From the NCBI RefSeq assembly GCF_963082655.1, contig NC_081553.1, positions 208,138,435 through 208,202,434 of the forward strand: a stretch of DNA of 64,000 nucleotides, given 5' to 3'. Shown one piece after another: positions 45,781 to 58,700 of the stretch. The notes under the pieces are model-generated. The model did no database searches, was not told the origin of the DNA, and was given only the letters and a program-made list of their open reading frames with translations. Position 1 is the stretch's first letter; the number at the start of each line of letters is the position of its first letter. The translations under genes and the position numbers were made by a program. The stretch comes from Stomoxys calcitrans. Lineage: Eukaryota; Arthropoda; Insecta; Diptera; Muscidae.

Positions 45781-46798
45781 GGCTGAATAAGCGAATAAAT
45801 GCGGTACGCTTAACTTAGCAGAGAGTGGTAGTAAAATTTTTTTTTGCAACGAAACTGACGACACAGTGGAGAACGACGGCGTATTTGATCAAAAAAGAAG
45901 TGGAGAGAAAAAAACTGCAGCAGCAATAACCAAAACTTTATTGAAACTCCTCCGCGTCGCTGTCGTTCTATTGTTCCGAATAAAAATTGTGTCTCATCCA
46001 AAATAGTATTGCAAGATAAATCGAAAATGAGCAAGCAAATCGTGTAAAAGTAAACCATAAGAAAAAAAAATTTGTCAAAGAAAGTGAGCGGTGGTGCGAA
46101 AAAAGGAATAAAAGAACAAAAAATATTTTGAACAAGAAGAAGCAGCAGTAGCGCATAGCAAAAGAAGAAAGTCGCATGAAAAAAGCAAAAGAATTTTAAA
46201 AGCATTTAGCATCTCAATCGAATAACGATACCGAATTCGCCGTTGAAATTTTTGTTGCTATTGCCCATATATAGTGCAACTACGATAGGAAGGAGTCGAG
46301 CAGACAAGATAATATTTAAAACAGCGGGAAGCTGTTAGGTGTCCACCATAGCCGCCACCACTTGACCAAACGTGTTGCAGATGGTCAAAATGTGCAAGAT
46401 TGCTAAGCCAATTCTCCACGTCAACGGCTAAGGACACCACCGGATATTTGGATCATTGTACAAATAAACAAATTAAAAGTAAGATAGCTTACAATTTTGT
46501 TGTGGCATGGTCAATCTGTGATTTCGTTATTGATTTTTTCTCTTTCTTATTTCCAGAAATATGCCGTTGAGACATTGCTAATTAGCTTTACTTGCACGAA
46601 GATCAAAATTGGATATATATTTCTTCTTCTGCTGGCGTATAACTGATTGGCTATAGTTGAGGTGCTAAGTCCTCAGTGTTATCATCGTCATCCCTGCTTC
46701 TTTTCATTGCCTGCTGCCGCGGCAGGCCATTTTTACATATTTCTTTCCGATCGTTTGAATTAAAAGCTGCCACCATTCGGAAGAAAAATACCAACAAC
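45781..46798 (+). other. pygo: pygo 5' untranslated region with one short intron
   Basis: A-rich leader-like sequence. A 78-bp intron spans 46479-46556 (GTAAGA donor after AATTAAAA; TTTCTTATTTCCAG acceptor). The leader then continues to the ATG at 46799. The transcription start is unknown, so the left boundary is approximate. An in-frame upstream ATG at 46676 would add 41 residues. Confidence 0.5.
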
Positions 46799-49700
46799 AT
46801 GACCCATAATCTCGGTATGGCGCCATATCGTATGCCGGGTCCAGCAGGTGGCCTATGTCCGCCTGATTTTAAGCCACCACCTCCAACGGATATAATCTCG
46901 GCGCCGAGTAATCCGAAAAAGCGTCGAAAGACAAATGCAAACTCCGCGGCTGCTGCTGCAGCAGCAGCAGCAGCGGCCGCTGCGGCGGCAAATTCAATGC
47001 AGCAATCCCAAGCACCACCAACACCACAAGATCTACTGCCCCCACCGCCAATGGGCGGCTATGGTGATACTATTGTAGCTTCGAATCCTTTTGACGACAC
47101 TCCGCCTTCAATGTCCAGCTCGATGTCCTCCATGAGTCATATGGGTGGCCCTCCAGGTCATTTTGGTCCTGGACCTGGTCCCCACATGGGTATGGGTGGT
47201 CCTCATGGCCCTCCACATATGCATCCGCACATGCATCCTCATCATCCTGGCGGTCCTCCACATCCACATCATCCAATGGGTGGTCCACCAATGCGTGGTA
47301 TGAGTCCTATGGGCATGGGAAGTCCGATGGGTGGTCCCGGAGGACCCGGTCATCCAATGGGTCCCGGCCCTATGGGTATGCCTCCTCATATGGGGCATGG
47401 ACGACAAGGACCAGGTGGCCCACCAATGGGAAGTCCAATGGGCAGCTTAGCGTCAATGGGCGGCATGAGTCCTATGGGAGGTATGGGTGGTCCCAGTATA
47501 TCACCGCACCACATGGGAATGGGTGGTCTCAGTCCAATGGGCGGTCCTGTTCCAAATGGTCCTCGCGGCATGAGTTCCCCCATGCCAGGGGGTCCAGGTG
47601 GTTCAGGTCCCGGACCCGGCCAGTGTTCACCCATGAATTCGATGCCTATGGGTTCACCGATGAGTGCAGCAATGGGTAGTCCTCTAGGCCCACCAACGTC
47701 GCAACCAGGTCCACCTCACCCGCAAAATCAATCGCAACTTCCTCCGCCTCACATGAACAACGGCCAAATGGGCCCGCCTCCGATGCATAGTCCCCTTGGC
47801 AACGGTCCAGCGCCACAAAATCATATGTCTGGTGGTCCAGGGCCGGGACCCGGACCTGGTGGACAGTTGCAGCCTCCTCCCGGTATGGTTCCGAATCAAC
47901 AAGGTGGTATCTCTCCTGCCCATAGTATGGCCTCAAATGTAAGTGGCGGTGTTAATAGCAATAATTCAATCAATAGTAGCGGCAACAACAACAGCAATCA
48001 AAGTCAACAAAACCCTATGCTCTCGCCTGCGGCGTTAAGGCTTGGTATACCACATTCACCATCTGCCAGTATAACACCGAACGGGCCCCTGCCATCCTCA
48101 TCAACACCATCTTCCTGTACGTCCTCATCGAATTCTGCGACAACGACGACCACAGCGTCGACGTCAGTGCCTATATCTTCACCAGCGCCTGGGAACGGGC
48201 CTCCTGCAATGTCTCCACATCATCCAATGTGCGGAAGCGGACCTAGACCGGGACCTAGTCCTGGTCCAGGTGGAGTGAACAATATGTCTGTTGGCCCGGG
48301 ACGAAGTCCTTTGGCCTCTCCGGCGCATCCTGGAAATCCAAGCAACAACAATAACAGTAGTAACAATGCAGCTGGTAATAACTCCATGACCAACATGGGC
48401 GGTGCTAGTCCTCACAACAACAATGGCCCCTCGAGTGCTGTAACATCACCACTAGGTTGTGGACCCAACAACAACAATAGCAACAACGGTCCCAATACCG
48501 GTGCAAGCGGCGGCATTGGAAGCGGACCAATGCAACAACAAATGAATCCTAATGTTCCTATGCAGCAGCCACAACAATCGCCACATGCCCATGTACCCCT
48601 TGGGAGTGGGGGCTCAACAGGCAGCGGTCCTAGTTCAATGGGTGGTGGCGGTGGTGGACCAAATCAAATGTTGCCACCACAACAACCTTCACCACACCTC
48701 AATGCTCCACCGCTTTCGCAAAACATGAATCAAGGTCCCGGCCACGGTCCAAGTCCCGGCCCCAGTGGTGGCATGCCATCGCCACATATGATGCACGGAC
48801 CTGGTGGTGGGCCCCCAATGGGTATGGGCTCTGGGCCTCCAAATCACATGGGTGGCGGTGGTCCCCCACATCACATGATGGGTCCTGGCGGTAGTCCTCA
48901 CATGGGACCAGGCGGAAGTCCACATATGGGTCAGGGTCCTCCGAATTCTCACATGGGCAGCATGGGTCCTGGCCCCAGTATGGGCCCCAGCGGCATGAAT
49001 GGACCACATCAGCATGGGCCACATGGTCCCCACGGCCCGCATGGTCCTCACGGCGGTATGCCACCTCATCATCATCACAATGCTATGGGCGGTGCCGGCC
49101 CACCTGGAATGTTTGGCGGCCCAATGGGTCACATGGGCGGGCACATGGGTCCTGGAGGTCCAATGGGTCCCGGCGGTCCAATGGGTCCTGGTGGTCCTAT
49201 GGGTCCCATGGGTCCTGGCGGTCCTATGGGTCCCGGTGGTCCAATGGGTCCCGGAGGTCCAATGGGTCACGGGGGTCCAATGGGTCTAAGTGGCCCAATG
49301 GGTCCTGGTGGTCCAATGGGACCCGGCGGTCCAATGGGCCCCGGCGGCCCCATGGGCCATGGCAATCCAATGGGTCCTGGCGGCGGTCCTCCAAAACCAA
49401 TGACAATGGGTGCCGGCAAAATGTATCCACCTGGACAACCAATGGTCTTCAATCCACAAAATCCCAATGCGCCACCAATCTATCCATGCGGTATGTGCCA
49501 CAAAGAAGTCAATGATAATGACGAAGCCGTCTTCTGTGAATCTGGTTGTAATTTCTTTTTTCATAGGTAAGTGAATGCACCATCTGAACTGGAAGAAGAA
49601 GAGTACCAATGCATAAAGAACAAATACTTGATCTTGAAAACCACCACTACTACTCATCCAACCCTACATCCATCCATTCATCCATCTGCCAATACATACA

Positions 49701-52700
49701 TACATATTCACATTCTTTCTCCTAACTACTACTCTTAACTAACCTACACGAATCACTAACGCACAGGCACCAAAAGGTACACAAAACGTAAGAAAATAAA
49801 ATCGCTTGTACTAGAATTTTATGTTACCGCAAAAAAGAAAATAAATTAGTTGTAAAATTTAGAGCCTTTTTTTAATAAATTTAAATCAAAATCTTCCATT
49901 GATATCATACTCTCAAAATACTTAAAATGTCGATAATAATTTGAAATCTACTATTTTTTACTTACTAACTAAAAATAATTGAAAATACAATAGACTAGAT
50001 ACACTTCATTGCTTACTGATGATACTCCAAACAAAAGTGTTACTTTGAAATTTGAATTTAATAAAAGCTTATTTGAGATTAATCACTAGTAGGCTAGAAA
50101 GACTCGGGTAGCCAAAGTTAAAGTATTGGACGATAAGTTTACAGGTTTGTGCATACCTATGTTTAACTGTATTATAAAGTAAAACAAAAAGCTAACAATC
50201 ACTCCGGACATCGATACAAAGCACCACCTATTTCATTCCGTACTCCGCAGCTTTTTACCCGAATCTCTATCACACTATCACTCCAGACATCGATACAAAG
50301 AACCACCTATTTCATTCCGCACTCCACAGCTTTCTACCCGATTCCCTCTCTATAAACCCAACATGGTCCATAAATTGTTCTAGTCAAAGTACAGGTGGCA
50401 TTTTTGTCCGCTTACCATCAAATTTTGTAATTTTTTGCGCGATGATGAACTCATTGGTTTTGGAGAAAATTGTTTTTAGGTTAGGTTTAAGTGCCAGTCT
50501 GACATCAGACTCACTTATACGTTTTCGTCCATTGTGATACCACAGGATCAGAATATGCCATCTAGTTCCTGCCGTTGAACCATCCAGATCGCTTTAAAAA
50601 GCCCAACAACTTGCGAATATTCAGATCCGCTAAATCAGGCATGTTCTTAAAGGAATGAGAACCTAAAATGGAATTCCATCTGGCTGTCATTGCGGGACAC
50701 AGACACAGCAGATGTTCTAGTCTCTTCTTCTTCGACGTCCTTCACAGTTTCGGCAAAGTTCTTCGATCAGACAGTGACCTGTCATGACAATATGACTGAG
50801 ACGTCTGTTCTAGACAGCGACTGCAAAGCGGTAGACTTATTCAATTTTAGATCAGGCCACATAATTTTGGAGTGTTCAAAATCCCCCCTTTGTGACCATC
50901 TGTCATTCGTTGCCCTTCGGGCCTGATCATGAAAACCTAGCATACATGTCGCTAGATGCATACCCACATATTCCAGTTCCCCTGGGATGTTCAAGGTATT
51001 TTCTAGTTTTGCAAGCTCGTCCGCTCTACAATTCCCTGTAATATCTCTGTGACCAGGCGCCCAGAACAAATGAATTTGAAACGGTTCAGCCATCTCGTTC
51101 AGAGATCTCCGACAGTTGTGGGCGGTTTTTGAATTCAGAAATACGTTCTCCAGGGATGTAATGGCTGCTTGGCTATCTGAGAAGATATTTATGCCAGTTG
51201 TCGTTATGATATTATATGTAAGCCATTTCCCAACTTCTTTAATCGCAAGAATCTCCGCTTGATACACACTACAGTGGTCGGGTAACTTTCTCATTATGAT
51301 TAGTCCTAGTTCTTCAGAGTACACCCCAAAGCCCACCTGGTCGCCTAGTTTGTAACCATCCGTATAGAAGTCTATGTAACTTCTTTACCAGGCATATTGT
51401 AGTTCCAATCGGTTCTATCAGGAATAGTGGTACAGTGCTTTTTATCAAATAACGGCTCAGGCAGCGTGTAATCCACACTGCTTGGAACATCGGGCATTGG
51501 GTCAAGAATAACACAGTGTCCGCAGCCGCCGCATGACCAAAGGGAAAGGAAACTTTCCCTTTGGAAGGAGAGCATAAGATAGTGTCGTCCTCTGTGCGGC
51601 TGTGATGCCAACTTTTGCCAAAAGTTGCCTTTCGTACCCTCTCCAAAATTTTAGAATTGAAGTTCAATTTCCTGTCCAGCAAAACACCCAGGATTTACGC
51701 CTAGACTACTTTCGGTAGCCCACTTCGCTGACTCACGTAGAACTTCCTAAAGTATATATCTATGAGAGCTAAGAAACTTACCCTAACCGTCCAGGTGGAC
51801 TTTTGAAGCGTCGTCCACCAGACCACAACATCATATAGCATTATAGGTCTGACAACTGCGGTATATACTCAGTTCATGACACGCGGTTTAAACCTCTAAT
51901 TTTTGCCAATGGCTCTCTTGCAAGTGGATAGGGCAATAGTTGCCTTTCATGCCCTCTCCAAAATGTTGGATTTGAAGACGTACGGTCGTTGATGACATCT
52001 CGAAAACTTATATGCCACCTTTTCGATTTTGCCGATTACTTCGTCCGCATATGATACGATCTCCCTGCCTTTTGATGGGGGCAAAAGGTAAAGATTAACC
52101 AGTGCCGGAGTTATCAACCTACCTTAAGAAACTCCAAAAACGAGCTTCCGGATTTTAACTAAAACAACTTTTATTTTTGGACCAATAAATCGACAAAATT
52201 TCGATTTTGTCGTTAAAGATATCATCAACTTCGGATCAAGAAGCCGTACGATCGTGGCTTCTGGCCCACGTTGATAACATCTGCGTTAATTAATATGTCA
52301 CCTTTTCGATTTTGCCAATTACTTCGTCTGCATATGATACGGACAGGGGCAGAATAAGAGAAAGGCAGAGATTAACCAATGCCGGAGATATCACCACACC
52401 TTGAGGAACTCCAAAAACGAGCTCCCAGATATTAACTAAACAACTTAATGAAACTTCCGATTATGTCGTTAAAGTCTAGAAGCTTGATTGTGTTTTTAAA
52501 CCACAGTTTCTTGAACAAAACTTGTTAGAATTTGTCTTAGGTTAGGAATGCAACAACTGCCAGAGTTGACTTGCAAAGTTGCCGTAGTTGTACGCAAACG
52601 ACAAAATCCATGCTGATAACTCATGTCATAGAAATTCTATAGACAAGTTCGAAAATTCTATAGGAGGACCCCGTTGCGCAGAGGTTAGCACTACCCGCTA

Positions 52701-55700
52701 CTATCACTTGCTGCACCTATTTTGCATACTTGAGCTCGTAGTCCTATTTGTCCCGTTATGACACCAAAAGCTATACGGACCTCTTTCTTACTTCCTTTCA
52801 GTAATAGCCTAGTCCTCTCTAACGATTCGGATCAATGGATCAGCGGTGGTTATTCCCTTAATAATGCTGCTTACATTTGTGAGGTATCTATCCTGATATG
52901 TTAAAACTTCTCCAGAAAGAGGTGTCGCTCTTCGGCTCAGTTTAAAAAATTAGGCCCCTCATCATTGAAATTTTATGAAAGGCTCGGAAATTCTGTAGGA
53001 GGCCGCCCTGGCGCAGTAGTGAGCATGCCCGCCTATGACGTCAAAAGACGGTTCAATTCCCGGCGGGAACATCAGAAATTTTTCTACGCTGGTTATTCCC
53101 TTACTAATGCTGGCTACTTTTGTGAGGTATGCTGCCATATTAAAACTTCTCTACCACGTAGTGTCGCCATGCGACACGCCGCTCAGTGCTGCCTCTTGAG
53201 CTCCAAAATTTTGCATTGTGACATATTTGAGTGCAATATAGAAACAAGTAAAGCTTGCTTAGTTCGGCCGGGCCGAATCTTATATACCCTCTACCAGGAT
53301 CGCATTTGTCTAGCTCTTTCCACGGAATCTCTTTTTAGGCAAACAAAAGATAAAAAAGAATTGCTATGTTATTGGAACAATATCAAGTTATGGTTCATTT
53401 CGGACCATAATTGAACTGAATATTAAAGACCACAGTAGAAGTCATTGTGTAAAATTTCAGCCAAATCTAGTAAGAATTGCGCACTTTAGGGGCCGAAGAA
53501 GTAAAGTAGGGAGATCGGTTTATAGGCAAACAAAAGATAAAAAAGAATTGCTATGTTATTGGAACAATATCAAGTTATGGTTCATTTCGGACCATAATTG
53601 AACTGAATATTAAAGACTACAGTAGAAGTCATTGTGTAAAATTTCAGCCAAATCTAGTAAGAATTGCGCACTTTAGGGGCCGAAGAAGTAAAATAGGGAG
53701 ATCGGTTTATAGGGGAGCTGCATTAGGCTATAAACTGATTCATGCCATATTCGACACGTATGTTAAAGGTCATGTGAGAAACCGTTGTACAAAATTTCAG
53801 CCAAATCGGATAATACTTGCGCCCTTTAGATGCTGAAGAAGTCAAGATCCCATATCGGTTTATATGGCAGCTATATCAGGTTACGAACCGATTTTAAATA
53901 TTTTTAGCACAGTTGTTGAAAGTCATAACAAAACACCTCATGCAAAATTTCAGCTAAATCGGATAATAATTTCGCCCTCTACTGGCTCAAGAAGTAAAGA
54001 CCCCAAATCGTTTTATATGGCAGCTATATCAGGTTATGGACCGATTTGAATCATTCTTAATACAGTTGTTGGAAGTTATAACAAAATACGTCATGCAATA
54101 TTTCAAGAAGTGAAGATCCCAGATAGGGTTTTATGGCAGCTATATCAAAACGTGGACCGATATTGCCCATTTACAATCCCAAGAAGTAATTGTGTAAAAT
54201 TTCAGGCGGCTATCTTTACTCCTTCGAAAGTTAGCGTGCTTTCGACAGACAGACGGACGGCAGACGGACATGGCTAGTTCGACTTAGAATGTAATGACGA
54301 TCAAGAATATATATACTTCGTGGGGTCTTAGACGAATATTTCGAGGAGTTACAAACAGAATGACGAAATTAGTATACCCCCATCCTAAGGTGGAGGGTAT
54401 AAAAATGGAGTATAGTCCAAATCGCAATTATTAACAGATTTGTCTGAAATTTTGCATGATGCCTTCTGTTACAAGTCTCAACTTTAGTCTTTAACCTTAT
54501 CTAGCTCCCATTTAGACCGATCTTCCGATTTAAGATCTGGAGCCTTCATAGGGTGCAATTCTTATCCCATTTGTCTGAAATTTTGCACAATGACTGTGAT
54601 TCTTAAGAGCTCTGCCAAGTTTGGACCAAATCGGTATAAATATATCAGACTCCCATTTAAACCAATCTCTTGATTTAAATTCGTAATCCTATAGAAGGCG
54701 TTTACTTTGTCGTACGACTTTATCTATGAATTATGTTTTCTGTTTGACTGATTTCCGGCGTTCATATTAAGTTTTGGATTTGGGTGCATTCAGGGGACTA
54801 CAGTAGAATTTCCCGGCGAACATTTTGAGAATATTTCGATACGCTAGAATCCCATTTCGAAGGAGTTGTTAACCCTATTTCTAAAAATTGGTCGAAAACG
54901 ATTTTTGTTTCAAAATATACAAATGGTGCAAGTTTGTACAGCTGAAATTTAGCTTTTTTGATTCGGGACACTTCGCCGAAGAATACTGAACAAGAATTAG
55001 GGTGGCCCAAGTCAGACTTTTCAGATCCACTCTGTTGAAAATTAAAATGTTGACAGTTATTGCTATATTTTGGTGCCCCAATCAAAAAAAAAATATTTGT
55101 TTTTTTTTGTTTTGTTTTTTGGGAAAAAATATGTAGCATTGATTTGTTAAAAAAAAACTTCGTACCAAAGCACCGAATAATGGAAGGGGAACCTCAAATG
55201 TTAATATTTTGTTTTAAACTATTTTTATGTGAAGTGTTTTTTAAAAAATTAGAAAAAATGTCATCATAATTTTCGATTTTTGCATTTTTGTCCACCGCCA
55301 ACAAATCACTTGAGCTAGTTAGACCTTCAAAATTCTGTACAGAAGTTTCTAATGGGCCTAGAACTAAATCTACCAAATTTGCTTCATTTCGGTTCAGATA
55401 AAGAATATACTTTTAAAGCTTCCGAATAGACTTTTAAAGCTGTAGTAGCCACAATTTTGGTCCGATCTTTATAAAATGTTGCATGAAATGTTTTATTTGA
55501 ATCTGTGCAAAATTTTATTAAAATCGGTTAAGATTTAGTTATAGCTCCCATATATATCATTCATTCGAATAGACTTTTGAAGCTGTAGAAGCCACAATTT
55601 CAGTCCGATCTTTATAGTCCCTATATATATTGGACGCAACAGAAGTAGCATGAATCAAAAGCTGGGTATTGTGTCCATATTCCTACGACACTTCCGAAGC

Positions 55701-58700
55701 AATCTTTCCCTTTTGTCGCTCACATCCTCGTTATAATCAATTTATGGATGACCTCTTTTCCTTACAACATCGCTATCTTTTAAATAGTTTAAAGACGGTC
55801 TCAGTAGGTAACTACACTCTTTCGTTTTTTAGGAAACGACTTTTTTCTTGCCATTTTAAGCCACTTAAAGGCGCACACAAATTTGATTCCGATTTTCTCA
55901 TGATGTCCGATTTAGGGGTGTTTTCGGGGGTGAGGTCCCCCAAACCCTTAACCCTGAGAATATACAGCATCGTGAACCTCATATTGCCATTGGCCTCGAA
56001 ATTGGATATCAATTTTTTCCAATCTCAAACATCTTATTGTAAAAGTCAGCAAATATTTCCGGTTTGGGGTATGGGCCCTAAAAAGCTGTCAATGTCGTAC
56101 TCCACTGTCTTGAAAACCCAAACTGTTTTGGTGAGCAAATACGTCCTATTTGGGGGTTGCTTTGGTGGTGGGACGTGCCCGAGACAGTTGTTCTAGAATG
56201 TTGATATCAGATTCCAAGTCTACTCCTAAATACCTTTCATTTGAGCCCAATTTTCCCATAGTCGGCAAATATGACCGGTCTGGGGGGTGTTTTGGGGAAT
56301 GGGCGGCCACTCAGTGACTTGGCCTTGAAAATATATATCAGATTCGTGTTCTACTCTAAAATACCATATACACTTTTTGCCGAATATTTATATCAGATTC
56401 GTGTTTTACTCCCAAAGACTTTTCATAGACCACTTCGTAAATTTGTCCTCTTTGGGGGATATTTTTGGGGTGGGGCGGGCCGCCAAACACTTGGCCCCTG
56501 GTTGACCTCATAGACACTTTTTCCCCAATATTTATTTCAGATTCGTGCCTTTACTCCCAAAGACTTTTCATAGACCACTTCGTAAATTTATTTATTTCAG
56601 ATTCGTGCCCCATATCGCTATGGTCGTAAATTTGTCCTCTTTGGGAGATGTTTTTGGGGCAGGGGCAGCCCGTAAGTCCCATATTGCCATGATCAGTAAA
56701 CAAATCCTGTTTGGGGGGTGTTTTGGGTAAGCTGTGGGTCCCGAGAAACTTAGTCCGACATTTGGATATCAGATTCGTATTTTACTTGCAAATACCTTTC
56801 ATTTGAGTCCCATATTGCCATGGTAGTTAAATATGTCTGATTTAGGGGTGTTTCGTCCGACAATTGGATATCAGATACGTTTTCTCATCTTGAATACCTT
56901 TTATTTGAGTCCCATATTGACGCGATTGGTTTATATATACATATATATGTATATTTGGCTCATCTGAAATTTGGACACAAATTTTTGTTTTTAGGTTACT
57001 ATAAGAGAAAATTTTGCTTAAATCGCACCACCCATTTCCGAGATCTGGCGTCTCTGAAAATTAGGGTAAGGGAGAGGGTCTTTCTGATATCAAAAAATGT
57101 AGTACCCTGTTCTTTAGCCAAAACATAAAAATATCTAAATTTTTAAGTTTTACGCAGTCTGAAATCAAGTTTTTATGAAAAGTTGCCCATGGGCAATTGT
57201 AATTTTTTCACAGAATGAAAGTACGGTTACACCCCGATACCGAAAGTTCTACTTCAAACAACACACGGACAACAAGACAAACTACACCAAAAAAGATATC
57301 ACATATTAAATCAAAAATATATTTACCACATTGAACACTTTTATTACTTGATAATATACTATCTTATTTTACATACCTATACAAGGGTTTTCCATTTTAA
57401 AACAATAATTGAAATAATTATATTTACTGTTTGGCTTCTAAATACACAGTTTATTTATATTGAATGTCAGAAGAAGATGTAAAGAAATATGTCACCTTTG
57501 ACAGCTCAGTATACCGTTGTGAGGTGTTACCAGATTGATTTGTTTTTTATTTTTTAGTGATTCAGAGTGTTGATAATAGAATTCCGTTATTATGCTGTTA
57601 AAATTCTTCACTTAAAAATTTGACTTTTTGCCTCGAGAACCCGCCTGGCCGGGTGCACCGGGGCAACACTGTGCGCCGTTCGGGCGTGGCATAAAAAAGA
57701 AGGTTCTTAATCATTGAGCTCAAACTTTTATTGGTCTGCACTTATTGATATGAGAGAAGTATCCCCTGTTCCTTAATGGAATGTTCACGGAAAATTTAGT
57801 TGTTGTTGTAGCAGCATGTTGTACACTGAGGCGGCAGTCCTTGGAAGGAGGACCAAAGAAGGACTTTATTGGGTCAAACCGGTACGTACAACCGGCTGCC
57901 ATGGGATTGCGGAAAATTTAGTAGTAGTAGTAAGCTCGGAAAAAGTAGTGCCTCAAAGATCTTAGCTTCTGACGAGAGAAGGGAAATTATTCTACGAGTC
58001 TCGCTGTCTCAAATTCAATATGCGCTTTAGGTGTAGCTCGACTTTAGTCCATAGTTATTTGTTTGAGCATAACTTATTCATTTTGGGAGCATAAAGTACC
58101 TATCATCTAGTTTTATAGAGTGTATAGTATAGTTTCTCATTAAACGTCAATTAATTTCTTCAATATCCAGAGTCTGTGACCCCCATCTTCTGTTACCCTG
58201 TAGGTTAAGTTGTAGAACATAACTTCTGTTCCTTTCTCCACATTTATAATGACAGTAGGCCAAATTTATTTTTAATGATATTAGGCCAAATTTCTGTTAC
58301 CCTGTAGATTAAGTTGTAGAACATAACTTCTGTTCCTTTTAGGGGACTTCAATATCCAGTGTCTGTGATCCCCATCTTCTGTTACTATGTTGATTAAGTT
58401 GTGGAACATAACTTCTGTTCCTTTTAGGCGACTTGCGAAGGATATGAACTACCAAATGATTAACGAAACTTTTTCCACATTTATAATGATATTAGGCCAA
58501 ATTTACTAACTTGTGTGTTTGGACTTTTCTTAGTTACTCGTATTCAGCTCTTAAATATTCCATATTTGAATATTAATACAAAAATATTTTCCTAAGGCAT
58601 ATAATAATATAATTTCCTTTTTTTCTAGGACATGTGTGGGTTTGACGGAGGCTGCCTTTAAAATGCTAACGAAAGAAGTTTTCGCTGAATGGTGCTGTGA

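Noticed and set aside
46676..46798. Upstream in-frame ATG extending pygo by 41 residues
   Set aside because: The conserved Pygopus N-terminus begins at [11 protein letters not shown] (46799). The extension has no family resemblance and begins soon after the leader intron. It could still act as an upstream start at low level.
46869..49657. Several antisense ORFs over pygo exon 1
   Set aside because: Shadows of the GC-rich repetitive coding sequence on the other strand, with no promoter or splice evidence.
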